From: Anaerotruncus sp.
GTDB lineage: Bacteria; Bacillota; Clostridia; Oscillospirales; Acutalibacteraceae
NCBI GenBank assembly: GCA_022009795.1
Contig: CP091724.1
Location: 1,972,683-2,036,682, forward strand
DNA length: 64,000 bases
Reading direction: 5' to 3'
Positions 48,193 to 57,189 of this stretch are shown in pieces (position 1 is the stretch's first letter; each line of letters opens with the position of its first letter). Under the pieces are notes generated by a model that saw only the letters and a program-made list of their open reading frames with translations, did no database searches and was not told the DNA's origin. The position numbers and the translations under genes were made by a program.

Positions 48193-48571
48193 ACCCGTCC
48201 CCGTCATGGACTACCGCCAGTACCGCAGAGCGCGGCGGCTGGTACATGAGTGCTGCAACTATGACGGCGGCCACTGTATCGCGCTGGATGATGGGGAGGA
48301 ATGTGTCTGCGTCCAGTCCATTTCCTACTCCCTGTTGTGCCGGTGGTTTCGGGCGGCGGTGCTGCCGCTGGACAGAGAACTGGAAACGGCCCTGTTCCAC
48401 CGCCTGGACACCAAACGGTGCGCCGTCTGCGGGGCGCTGTTCACCCCCGGCTCCAACCGGGCCAAATACTGCCCGGAATGTGCCGGACGCATGAAGCGTA
48501 TCAAGGCCGCCCAGCGCAAGCGGAAACAAAGGGCGAAATGTCACGCTTTAGGGGCTGAAAACCCCTTGTAA
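48173..48571 (+). CDS. Cysteine-rich VLP-domain protein, 132 aa
   Basis: Starts at ATG 48173 inside the preceding gene. The family core is MDYRQYRRARRLVHECCNYD, GGHCIALDDGEECVCVQSIS, YSLLCRWFRAAVLPLDRELE, and a zinc-ribbon-like end KRCAVCGALFTPGSNRAKYC, PECAGRMKRIKAAQRKRKQ. Eight or more Cys in paired positions imply two metal sites and a DNA-associated role. The 'cysteine-rich VLP' family is common on mobilizable transposons and has no proven function. Intact. Confidence 0.75.
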   Translation: MKKSKPEPVPVMDYRQYRRARRLVHECCNYDGGHCIALDDGEECVCVQSISYSLLCRWFRAAVLPLDRELETALFHRLDTKRCAVCGALFTPGSNRAKYCPECAGRMKRIKAAQRKRKQRAKCHALGAENPL

Positions 48572-48685
48572 ATCAAGGCTTTTTTCGAGGGTGTCGCTGG
48601 GGGCCTGATAGATTTATCCTCTGGCCCCCAAAACGGCCCTCTAAAGGCATACAGACCCCTGAAATAAACCCCAAGGAGGAAGCCT

Positions 48686-49438
48686 ATGTCAGACAATCGA
48701 AAATATTACTACCTCAAGCTGAAAGAAAACTTCTACAACAGCGAAACGATGGTTATTTTGGAGAGTATGCAGGATGGCCTGCTGTACTCCAATCTGCTGC
48801 TGAAAATGTACCTCATGTCACTCAAAAGCGGCGGTATCCTCATGCTCAATGACCATCTGCCCCACACGCCCCAGACCATCGCCACCTTTACCCGCCATCA
48901 GGTGGGGACGGTGGAACGGGCCTTGAAGGTGTTCCTTGAATTTGGCCTTGTGGAGATTTTGACCGATGGGGCCTACTACATGACCGACATCCAACTGCTG
49001 ATCGGCCAATCCTCTACCGAGGGGGAACGGAAAAAGAAAGAGCGTATGCGATTGAAGCGTCAAAAACTGCTCCCATCCGGCGGGGCGGACATTTGTCCAC
49101 CATATAGCCAGGGGGACATTTGTCCACCAGAGATTAGAGATAAGAGATTAGATATTAGAGATAAGAGTATAGAGAATAGAGAGAGTGAGAGCGCCCACGC
49201 CTATGGCCGTTACCAGAATGTTTTCCTGACGGACGGGGAACTGGCAGACTTGCAGGCCAGCTTTTCCCACTGTATGGGGCCAGTACATCGAAAACTGTCC
49301 GAATACATGGCCTCTACCGGTAAGCGGTATCAGAGCCATGCCGCCACCATCCGGCGCTGGGCCGGTGAGGACGCGAAAAAGGCGGCCCCGCCCACCCGCA
49401 ACCGGGATTACAGCGTAAAGGAGGATGAAACCGTATGA
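48686..49438 (+). CDS. Phage replisome organizer-like protein (DnaD-type), 250 aa
   Basis: The N-terminal winged-helix domain is YYYLKLKENFYNSETMVILE, LLYSNLLLKMYLMSLKSGG, LNDHLPHTPQTIATFTRHQ, VERALKVFLEFGLVEILTDG. A low-complexity linker with an Arg/Asp/Ile-rich tandem of GATAAGAGA-type bases (49131-49175) follows, then a C-terminal helical part (LADLQASFSHCMGPVHRK, YQSHAATIRRWAGEDAKK). Start ATG 48686 after AAGGAGG. It probably opens the origin and recruits the DnaC-like ATPase encoded next with a four-base overlap. Intact. Confidence 0.8.
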   Translation: MSDNRKYYYLKLKENFYNSETMVILESMQDGLLYSNLLLKMYLMSLKSGGILMLNDHLPHTPQTIATFTRHQVGTVERALKVFLEFGLVEILTDGAYYMTDIQLLIGQSSTEGERKKKERMRLKRQKLLPSGGADICPPYSQGDICPPEIRDKRLDIRDKSIENRESESAHAYGRYQNVFLTDGELADLQASFSHCMGPVHRKLSEYMASTGKRYQSHAATIRRWAGEDAKKAAPPTRNRDYSVKEDETV

Positions 49439-50298
49439 TGGAGATTACCGCAGAAATCCGGGCGCTGATCGACAAGGCAGCCGCCGGTGTGGAACTGGCC
49501 GGGGACGAGTACATAGACCCGGCAGACGGCCTCATTCACTGTAAAAAGTGCGGCGGCCAGAGGCAGACCGTTGTGCCATGCTTTGGGAAACCCGGCTACT
49601 TCATGCCCCGCTGTATCTGCCAGTGTCAGCGGGAGGCCGAGGAACAGCGCAAGGCCGCCGAGGAACGGCAGCGCCGCATGGAGCGCATCAATCGCCGGAA
49701 GGCCCAGGGCCTGCAAGACCGCTATCTGTACGACTACACCTTTGCCAACGACAACGGCCAAAATCCTCTGATGGACAAGGCCCGCGCCTACGTGGAAAAC
49801 TGGAAGGAGGCATACAGGAACAACACCGGCCTGCTGCTGTTTGGGGATGTGGGAACTGGCAAGTCCTTTTTCGCCGGTTGTATCGCCAACGCCCTGCTTG
49901 ACCGGGATGTGCCGGTGCTGATGACGAACTTTCCCACCATCCTGAACCGTCTGACGGGAATGTTTTCCGAGGACAGGTCGGAGTTTATTGCCAGCTTTGA
50001 CGAGTACGACCTGCTTATCATTGACGATTTGGGTGTGGAGCGCAGTACCGAGTATGCGATGGAGCAGATGTTTTTCGTCATTGACAGCCGCTACCGCAGC
50101 CGCAGGCCCATGATCATCACCACCAACCTGAAGCTGGCCGAACTCAAAAACCCGCCTGACCTGGCCCACGCTCGTATCTATGACCGTATCCTGGAACGGT
50201 GCGCCCCGATCCTCTTTGCCGGGAAAAACTTCCGGGAGGAAAACGCCGGGGCCACCAAGCAGGCGGCGAAAGACATTGTAAACCGTAAGCATGAGTAA
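49435..50298 (+). CDS. DnaC/IstB-like ATPase (helicase loader), 287 aa
   Basis: An AAA+ ATPase that loads replicative helicase. N-terminal zinc-binding region: IHCKKCGGQRQTVVPCFG and MPRCICQCQREAEEQ. Core: Walker A LLFGDVGTGKSFFAGCIANA, Walker B EYDLLIIDDLGVERSTEYA, sensor region RRPMIITTNLKLAELKNPP and arginine finger ARIYDRILERCAPILFAG. Coupled to the replisome organizer by ATGA overlap. Intact. The pair gives the transposon circle its own replication capacity in this family, as inferred. Confidence 0.88.
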   Translation: MMEITAEIRALIDKAAAGVELAGDEYIDPADGLIHCKKCGGQRQTVVPCFGKPGYFMPRCICQCQREAEEQRKAAEERQRRMERINRRKAQGLQDRYLYDYTFANDNGQNPLMDKARAYVENWKEAYRNNTGLLLFGDVGTGKSFFAGCIANALLDRDVPVLMTNFPTILNRLTGMFSEDRSEFIASFDEYDLLIIDDLGVERSTEYAMEQMFFVIDSRYRSRRPMIITTNLKLAELKNPPDLAHARIYDRILERCAPILFAGKNFREENAGATKQAAKDIVNRKHE

Positions 50299-50341
50299 TT
50301 TTGTGCCGGACGGCACAGCCCCGCCCGGAGAAAGGAGCGCC

Positions 50342-50533
50342 ATGAGCGAAGAAACTCGTACCATGCAGACCGCAGACACCACCACTACCAGAGCGCCGGA
50401 GGATGCCCCCGCGCTGGTAAAGAAAATCGGCAAGACCACCTACAAGGTTCATGTCCATTTCAGCAATACCAGCACAGAAACCATGAGCGACAAAATCAAG
50501 CGTATGCTCAAAAATGAAATTCAGCAGATGTGA
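50342..50533 (+). CDS. tnpW: TnpW-like transposon protein, 63 aa
   Basis: Small protein at the right end of Tn4451-family elements. Start ATG 50342 after GGAGAAAGGAG, rather than the upstream in-frame ATG. It reads EETRTMQTADTTTTRAPED, APALVKKIGKTTYKVHVHFS, NTSTETMSDKIKRMLKNEI. The IGKTTY.V.VHFS.T..ET...KI.RM segment is the family signature. Intact; function unknown. Confidence 0.8.
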   Translation: MSEETRTMQTADTTTTRAPEDAPALVKKIGKTTYKVHVHFSNTSTETMSDKIKRMLKNEIQQM

Positions 50534-50611
50534 CAGACTGATAAACGAAGCCGCCTTGTGTTAAACTGATGATGGTACACGCCAAAATTTTTGCCAAGGA
50601 GGTCATCAAAA

Positions 50612-50985
50612 ATGCTGTACACAGAAAAAGAGAGAAAACATGAAATTGAGCGAGTAAAGGAAGTCTTTGCGGAACATCTGCGGCAAAGCCCTGATTTTGA
50701 ACTGCTCTGGTCGGACAAGGTAGGCTATGTTTGGCTGACGATTGGCGTAAATCCAGTCTATGTGGATACCGGTATCAGGATAGAATCTGCCGCCGATCTC
50801 TGCGGCAGGTGCTTTGGATGATGTTGCTATGGATGTTTTTGTATATGACGGGCAACGATCATGCACTGGAAGCACGCCGACCCGTTGGAACTGGCCGAAA
50901 TCAAACGGCGTTGGAAACCCTATATCGACCAGTTGCCAGAATATGCGTATCTCTGCAAAGAACTGCTGAACGGAGAAAAATGTAA
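50612..50985 (+). CDS. Hypothetical protein(s) near transposon right end (frameshifted)
   Basis: ATG 50612 follows CAAGGAGG. First part: YTEKERKHEIERVKEVFAEH, LRQSPDFELLWSDKVGYVWL, IGVNPVYVDTGIRIESAADL; after a one-base shift near 50800, DDVAMDVFVYDGQR. A second frame from ATG 50861 reads MHWKHADPLELAEIKRRWKP, YIDQLPEYAYLCKELLNGE. They may be one ~120-aa protein with two shifts or two overlapping genes. Not recognised. It is the last gene before the transposon's terminator and right end, and its codon use matches the backbone. Confidence 0.5.
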
Positions 50986-50996
50986 TCTATCAAACG

Positions 50997-51035
50997 AGGT
51001 GTCAGGAGCCATACGGTGCTTCTGGCACCTTTTTT
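50997..51035 (+). terminator. Terminator near transposon right end
   Basis: Long stem AGGTGtCAGgAGC / GCTtCTGgCACCT (two G-U pairs) followed by T6, 50 bases inside the right boundary. It would stop transposon transcripts entering the host gene. Confidence 0.75.
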
Positions 51036-51086
51036 GTGGATTTCTTGTGAATTTGATGAAAAAGTCCTTGACAATTTGTCTCTGGA

Positions 51087-51923
51087 AAAACAAGAAGCTC
51101 TATCCTCATTTCCTGCGGTGCGCGGCTTGCACCATTTGACATTCGGGAGCTGCGCGAGCTGATGGAAACCGACGAAATGGAGCTTGACACCTTTGGGTGA
51201 CCGAAAGACCGCACTTTTTGTTATTATCTCTGACACCGACGACACCTTTAACTTTTGTTGTATCAATCCTTTACACACAGCTTTTCAATCTGCTTTGTGA
51301 CAAGGCAGATGATGTGTACGGCGGGCGGCTGCCTGTTCATGTGCGCTGTCTGCTTGACGAGTTTGCAAATATCGGGCAGATACCGAAGTTTGAAAAGCTC
51401 ATTGCCACGATAAGAAGCCGTGAAATCTCCGCGTCCATCATCTTGCAGAGCCAGTCGCAGCTAAAGGCAATCTATAAGGACAACGCCGATACCATTGTCG
51501 GCAACTGCGATACGACCCTGTTTTTTTGGGCGGCAAGGAGAAAACGACCCTTAAAGAAATGTCGGAAATCTTGGGGAAAGAAACGATTGACAGCTTCAAT
51601 ACTTCCGAAACAAGAGGACGGGAGCTTTCCCACGGGCTGAACTATCAGAAGTTAGGCAAGCAGCTTATGAGCGAAGATGAAATTGCGGTCATGGACGGCG
51701 GGAAATGTATCTTGCAGTTACGCGGTGTGCGTCCGTTCTTCTCCGAAAAAAATACGATATTACCAAACACCCGAAGTACAAGTACCTTTCCGACTTTGAC
51801 AAGAAAAAAATGCCTTTGACATGGAAAAAGCACTTGCGCCGCCGTCCTGCAATCGTAAAGCCGGACGAGGTATTTGACTATTACGAAGTTGACGAAGCAG
51901 ATTTGCAGGAGGACGCAGAATGA
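51087..51923 (+). pseudogene. virD4: VirD4/TraG coupling protein, 3' part, split by transposon
   Basis: Continuation of the ICE-2 coupling protein in the same codon phase as 33831-33833: KTRSSILISCGARLAPFDI, RELMETDEMELDTFGDRKTA, SILYTQLFNLLCDKADDVYG, Walker B HVRCLLDEFANIGQIPKFE, ILQSQSQLKAIYKDNADTI, ETIDSFNTSETRGRELSHG, CILQLRGVRPFFSEKYDI, ending DYYEVDEADLQEDAE. Frameshifts at 51205, 51530, 51752 and 51810 at T/A runs. Without the N-terminal membrane and Walker A part this fragment cannot act as a coupling ATPase. Confidence 0.9.
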
Positions 51924-52152
51924 ATAAGCGTATCAGAAAGAAAAAAAGGCAAAACAGCAGCTAATCCGAGCTATCAGCGGGCTTATGGAAGCCGCCGAGG
52001 AAATGCAGCGGGAACAGGAATGCAGGACAAGACAGGCAGGTATTTCCTATATCAAGTATATCGAAGCTGTCCGGGAACGGCAGTACGGCATTATGCCTGA
52101 CTACACACCACTTTTTTTGAAAAGGAGGGAGCTTAAAGTAAAAAAACAATAA
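51920..52152 (+). CDS. Small conserved-type conjugation protein, ~76 aa (frameshifted)
   Basis: The ATG overlaps the virD4 stop (AATGA). Correcting a 7-A run near 51945 gives KRIRKKKAKQQLIRAISGLM, EAAEEMQREQECRTRQAGIS, YIKYIEAVRERQYGIMPDYT and an end PLFLKRRELKVKKQ. A basic, helical protein; no domain recognised. Its place between VirD4 and Maff2 is standard in this ICE group. The 195 bases after it, up to the Maff2 gene, hold only an Arg/Ala-rich ORF from 52164 that I do not support. Confidence 0.5.
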
Positions 52153-52347
52153 ACACGGGCTACATGGTACGCGCCCCTACTCCCTTGCGCGTATCGCGGC
52201 AGGAAGCCGCACCCTTACAACTGAATACCGCCGCGCCGCAGAAATTACGCAGCGCGGGGACTTATGACCGCGGCAGTTATCAAAAACTGACCGCCGTTTT
52301 TTATGCCCTTTTTCGGGCAGCCGCAAAGCGGCAGAAAGGAGTTTTAT

Positions 52348-52564
52348 ATGGCATTTTTCAACAGCGCAGTAAACGTATTGCAGACACTCGTTATCGCTCT
52401 CGGAGCCGGACTTGGCATTTGGGGTGTTATCAACCTCTTGGAGGGCTACGGAAACGACAATCCGGGCGCGAAAAGCCAGGGCATGAAACAGCTTATGGCG
52501 GGCGGCGGCGTTGCCCTTATCGGTGGCACCCTTTGTACCTCTGCTTTCCGGCCTGTTCGGTTAA
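52348..52564 (+). CDS. Maff2-family membrane protein of ICE-2
   Basis: Two-helix protein of the transfer channel. Start ATG 52348 after AAAGGAG. AFFNSAVNVLQTLVIALGAG, GIWGVINLLEGYGNDNPGAK, SQGMKQLMAGGGVALIGGTL; a one-base shift at the TTTG near 52533 gives the normal end VPLLSGLFG and stop 52562-52564. About 71 aa. The NDNPGAKSQGMKQLMAGGG loop is the family signature, corresponding to the loop of the ICE-1 copy. Confidence 0.82.
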
Positions 52565-52580
52565 GCGGCGGGTATAGCTT

Positions 52581-53457
52581 ATGCAGAGCATACTTGACGC
52601 GATTAACGAATGGATAAAGGAAATCCTCATTGGAGCCATTAACGGTAATCTGTCAACTATGTTCGGGGACGTAAACGAAAAAGTCGGAACTATCGCCGCA
52701 GAGGTAGGACAAACCCCGCAGGGGTGGAACGCAGGCATATTTTCCATGATACAGGGCTTGTCGGAAAAATGTGATTGTACCCATTGCGGGGCTTGTCATT
52801 ACCTACGTTCTATGCGTGGAGCTTATCAGCATGGTAACGGAAAAGAACAATATGCACGATATTGACACGTTCATGTTCTTTAAGTGGTTTTTCAAGGCGT
52901 GGGTAGCAGTGTATCTCGTTACCCACACCTTTACTATCACTATGGCGGTGTTCGATATGGCGCAGCACGTTGTTTCCGGCGCGGCGGGCGTGATCGGCGG
53001 CAATACGAATATCGACGTTGACGCCGCCCTCTCGTCCATGCAAGCCGGACTTGACGCTATGGAAATCCCCGAACTGTTACTGCTTGTTATGGAAACAAGC
53101 CTTGTGAGCCTTTGCATGAAAATCATGTCGGTGCTTATCACGGTTATCCTGTACGGCAGAATGATAGAAATTTACCTTTACTGTTCGGTATCGCCTATCC
53201 CGTTTGCAACTATGACCAACAGAGAGTGGGGGACAGATAGGCAATAACTACTTAAAAAGCCCTGTTCGCCCTCGGTTTTTCAAGGCTTCCTCATTATGAT
53301 ATGCGTCGGCATTTATGCGGTTTTGGTTGGCAGCATGATTGTAGCGGACAACCTGCACAGCGCGATTTTTCTCCCTTGCAGCCTACACCGTGATTTTTGT
53401 GCTTCTCCCTATTCAAAAACAGGCGCACTTGCGAAGTCAATCTTTAATGCCCATTAA
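52581..53457 (+). CDS. VirB6/TrbL-like channel protein of ICE-2 (frameshifted)
   Basis: Polytopic inner-membrane protein. QSILDAINEWIKEILIGAIN, STMFGDVNEKVGTIAAEVG, PIAGLVITYVLCVELISMV, DTFMFFKWFFKAWVAVYLVT, SLCMKIMSVLITVILYGRM, YLYCSVSPIPFATMTNREWG, FLIMICVGIYAVLVGSMIVA, ending FKTGALAKSIFNAH at 53457 after correction. Shifts at 52770, 53225, 53370 and 53410. ~290 aa. The SPIPFATMTN loop parallels IAPIPLSTFA in the ICE-1 protein. It starts 16 bases after Maff2. Confidence 0.82.
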
Positions 53458-53478
53458 GACCGAAAGGAGGTTTTTCAC

Positions 53479-53906
53479 TTGGCGTATGTACCCGTACCCA
53501 AAGACTTATCAAAAAAATCAAAACGAAAGTCGCTTTTTAATCTGACAAAGCGGCAAATCATTTGTTTTGCGGCAGCCCTCGCTATGGGACTACCGCTTTT
53601 TCTTTTTTGCTCAAAGACAGCGCGGGAACAAGCATGGCGGCATTTGCAATGATTGTCGTTATGCTTCCCTGCTTCCTCTTGGCAATGTATGAAAAAAACA
53701 CGGGCAGCCCCTTGAAGTCGTGATAAAGAACGTCATTCAGACAAAGTTTATCCGACCAAAGGAACGCCCCTATCAGACGGAAAAATTTTTTTATGCCGTC
53801 ATAGAAAAAAACAACGAAAAACTGGAAAAAGGAGGTATCGGCTATTGTCAATGGCAGAACGAAAAAAACCATGACCCGCGCGGTAAAAAAATCCCGTGAA
53901 GCGTAA
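53479..53906 (+). CDS. PrgI-family protein of ICE-2 (frameshifted)
   Basis: VirB3-like partner of VirB4. TTG start at 53479 after AAGGAGG: AYVPVPKDLSKIKTKVAFNL, TKRQIICFAAALAMGLPLFF, LKDSAGTSMAAFAMIVVML, PCFLLAMYEKHGQPLEVVI, IQTKFIRPKERPYQTENFY, ending VKKSREA. Shifts at A/T runs near 53510, 53535, 53605, 53695, 53785 and 53810. ~138 aa. The gene end overlaps the GTG start of virB4 by about ten bases. Confidence 0.78.
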
Positions 53907-56294
53907 GCTGACCCGCGCAGAAAAAGAAAGAAATCGCCGCCGTGATACAGGCGGCAAAGGGCGACAGGGAAGCCCCACACCGCACAGCAGACCATTCCCT
54001 ACTTGCAGATGTACCCGGACGGGATTTGCAGGGTAACGGAAAAAGAAATATAGTAAAAGCCTTGTCTTTGAAGATATTAACTATCAGCTTGCACAGGCAG
54101 ACGATAAGACCGCCATTTTTTTGAAAACTGGTGCGATTTTTCTCAACTACTTTGACGCTTCCGTATCGGTGCAGCTCTCTTTCATCAATCAGGGCGCAAG
54201 AAAGGAAAAAGGCACAGGCGGCTATCGAAATTCCGGCGCAGGACGACGCTTTTTAACTCTATCCGCAGGGAGTACGCGGATATGCTGAAAAAAATCAGCT
54301 TGAAAAAAAGGCAACAACGGACTGGAAAAAGTGCAAGTACATTACCTTTTTCCATTGAAGCGGACAATCTCGCAGCCGCAAAAGCCCGCCTTTTCCCGTA
54401 TCGAAACCGACGTACTCAATAATTTTTAAGGTGCTTGGCGTAACAGCCCGCCCCATGAACGGACAGGAACGCTTGAATGTACTGCATGGGATTTTCCACC
54501 CGGAGGGCGAGCCGTTCCGCTTCTCTTGGGACTGGCTTGTACCGTCGGGGCTTTCTACAAAGGACTTTATCGCCCCGTCCTCGTTCCGTTTTGGCGACGG
54601 GCGCACATTCCGCATGGGGCGTAAGCTCGGTGCGGTTAGTTTCCTTGAAATCCTTGCGCCGGAGCTGAATGACCGTATGCTTTCGGACATTCTCGACCTT
54701 GAAAACGGGATAATCGTCAATCTGCATATCCGTAGTATCGACCAGAGCGAAGCAATCAAGACCATTAAGCGCAAGATAACCGACCTCGACAAGATGAAGA
54801 TTGAGGAACAGAAAAAAGCGGTACGCAGCGGGTATGACATGGATATAATTCCGTCCGACCTTGCTACGTTCGGCAGCGAAGCAAAGAACCTGTTGCAGGA
54901 TTTACAGAGCAGAAATGAAAGAATGTTTCTGCTGACGTTCCTTGTGGTAAACATGGCAGACACAAAACGGAAGCTGGATAATGACGTATTTGCTACGGCG
55001 GGCTTTGCACAGAAAAACAACTGCGCTCTGACCCGCCTTGACTATTTGCAGGAAGCGGGCTTTATGTCCTCTATCCCTCTTGGAGAGAACCTTATCCCCA
55101 TTCAAAGAGGATTAACGACCAGCAGCACCGCTATTTTTATCCCGTTCATCACACAGGAGCTTTTTCAGCGGGGCGCAGCCCTTTACTACGGCTTAAATGC
55201 GCTGTCAAACAACATGATACTCTGCGACCGCAAGCAACTGAAAAATCCCAACGGGCTTATCCTCGGAACACCGGGAAGCGGTAAATCCTTTGCGGCAAAA
55301 CGGGAAATGACAAACGCCTTTCTCATTACTGACGACGATATTATTATCTGCGACCCGGAAGCAGAATATTTTTCCCTTGTGCAGCGTTTGGGCGGGCAAG
55401 TGATACGCCTGTCGCCTGCCGGAAAAGGCATGGACGGCAAGCCCCAGTATGTGAACCCTATGGATATTAACCTCAACTACTCCGAGGACGACAACCCGCT
55501 TGCCTTGAAATCCGACTTTATCCTTTCCCTTTGCGAGCTTGTTATCGGCGGCAAAGAGGGCTTGCAGCCAGTGGAAAAGACCGTCATTGACCGCGCCGTT
55601 AGGAATGTGTACCGACCTTTCCTTGCAGACCCCGACCCGGCAAAAATGCCGATTTTGGGCGACCTCTACAACGAACTGCTGAAACAGCCGGAGCCGGAAG
55701 CTGCCCGCATTGCGGCGGCATTGGAGCTTTATGTTTCCGGCTCTCTGAACGTCTTTAACCACCGTACCAATGTAGAACTTTGAAAACCGTCTTGTCTGCT
55801 TTTGATATTAAGCAGCTTGGAAAGCAGCTCAAAAAGTGAGGTATGCTCATTGTGCAAGACCAGGTGTGGAACCGCGTGACCGTCAACCGCGCCGAGAAAA
55901 AAAGGCAACCCGTTACTATATGGACGAATTTCATTTGCTTTTGAAAGAGGAACAGACCGCAGCCTATTCTGTGGAGATTTGGAAGCGTTTTCGGAAATGG
56001 GGCGGCATACCGACCGCTATCACGCAGAACGTCAAAGACCTTTTGAGCAGCCGCGAAGTCGAGAATATTTTTGAAAACTCTGATTTTGTCCTCATGCTCA
56101 ATCAGGCACAGGGCGACCGGGCTATCCTTGCAAAGCAGCTTAACATTTCCCCGCAGCAGATGAAATACGTTACCCATACCGAAGCGGGCGAGGGGCTAAT
56201 CTTTTACGGGAAATGTGGTGCTGCCGTTCATTGACCGCTTCCCGACGGACACCGAGCTTTACTGTCTGCTTACGACAAAGCCGGAGGAAAGTGA
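53896..56294 (+). CDS. virB4: VirB4-type conjugation ATPase of ICE-2 (frameshifted)
   Basis: GTG start 53896 (KRKLTRAEKE) inside the end of PrgI. After shifts at 53930-54420 come TEKKYSKSLVFEDINYQLAQ and VSVQLSFINQGARKEKAQ; the long open part includes VLGVTARPMNGQERLNVLH, ENGIIVNLHIRSIDQSEAIK, LIPIQRGLTTSSTAIFIPF, Walker A LILGTPGSGKSFAAKREMTN, Walker B DDDIIICDPEAEYFSLVQRL, RYYMDEFHLLLKEEQTAAYS and GGIPTAITQNVKDLLSSREV, then IFENSDFVLMLNQAQGDRA. Shifts also at 55783-55920 and 56210. About 800 aa. The end is set at the TGA in GGAAAGTGA (56292-56294), just before the methylase start; other endings are possible. Confidence 0.87.
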
Positions 56295-56302
56295 GCAAAG
56301 CC

Positions 56303-57189
56303 ATGAAAACAGACGTAATCATCAACCGCGACGCCCTCTATGCTCTGCGGGAGCTTCCGAGCGAAAGCGTGAACTGCTGCGTCACAAGCCCGCCTTACTA
56401 TGGACTAAGGGACTACGGGCTTGACGCGCAGATTGGACGTGAGGACACGCCGGAGCAGTATATCGGGCGGCTTGTGGAAGTGTTCCGGGAGCTGCGCCGG
56501 GTACTCAAAGACGACGGGACATTTTGGCTGAATATCGCAGACACATACTGCGGCAGCGGCATGAAAGCGGGCTGCAAGCAAAAAGGATTTAATCGGTATT
56601 CCGTGGCTTTTTAGCCTTTTGCCCTGCGCTCTGACGGGTGGTATTTACGCAGCGATATTATCTGGCTGAAAGAAAAACCCCATGCCGGAGAGCTGCCGCG
56701 ACCGACCGAGCCGCTGCTATGAGCATATCTTTTTACTGACGAAATCAAAAGAAATACTACTATGACGCTGCCGCCATTGCGGAGCCGATCGCGCCGGGAA
56801 CGGCTGCGCGGTACCGACAGGGGACGCAGCGCAGGACACAAATACGCCGAGGAAGTACCAGGACAGGGCAAGGTACAGGGTATCAATCAGCCCCGCAGCG
56901 GCAGCTATTATGACGACGCCCTTATGCCGACCACAAGAAACAAGCGGGACGTTTGGCTTATCAATACCGTACCGTACAAGGGCGGGCATTTTGCCGCTTA
57001 TCCCCCGAACTCGCGGAAACGTGCATACTGGCGGGCTGTCCGGCAGGCGGCGTTGTCCTTGACCCGTTTTTTGGAAGCGGCACCACCGGGCTTGCAGCGA
57101 AAAGCCTTGACCGCCGCTATATCGGCATTGAACTGAACGCCGAGTATTGCGCCCTTGCAGGGGCGCGGATTGGAGGTGGTAACACTTGA
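56303..57189 (+). CDS. Site-specific DNA methyltransferase (N4/N6-type, frameshifted)
   Basis: Modifies adenine-N6 or cytosine-N4, probably shielding the ICE from host restriction. ATG 56303. Catalytic motif NCCVTSPPYYGLRDYGLDAQ near the N-terminus, RLVEVFRELRRVLKDDGTFW, NIADTYCGSGMKAG, SDIIWLKENPMPESCRDRP; after shifts at 56600-56790, KRDVWLINTVPYKGGHFAAY, and the SAM-binding GGVVLDPFFGSGTTGLAAKS at the C-terminus (TSPPY before FGSG: beta-class order). ~290 aa. No restriction partner is visible, so it is an orphan methylase, usual for this ICE group. Ends four bases after the next gene's start. Confidence 0.85.

Larger units (their letters stand above)
33834..51086 (+). mobile_element. Tn4451-like mobilizable transposon inserted in ICE-2 virD4, 17.25 kb
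   Basis: The coupling-protein frame is GCC GGA at the left and continues GGA AAA ACA at the right, so both junctions carry the same dinucleotide GA (33832-33833 and 51085-51086), the target hallmark of TnpX-type large serine recombinases. Inside are tnpX, tnpV, tnpW, a MobA/MobL relaxase and a replication module, with a transporter cargo. Removing 33834-51086 restores an uninterrupted VirD4 frame at the junction. Confidence 0.9.

Noticed and set aside
49131..49180. CRISPR-like or tandem repeat of GATAAGAGATTAGA units
   Set aside because: Short degenerate repeats inside a coding linker of the replisome organizer; no spacers, no cas genes.
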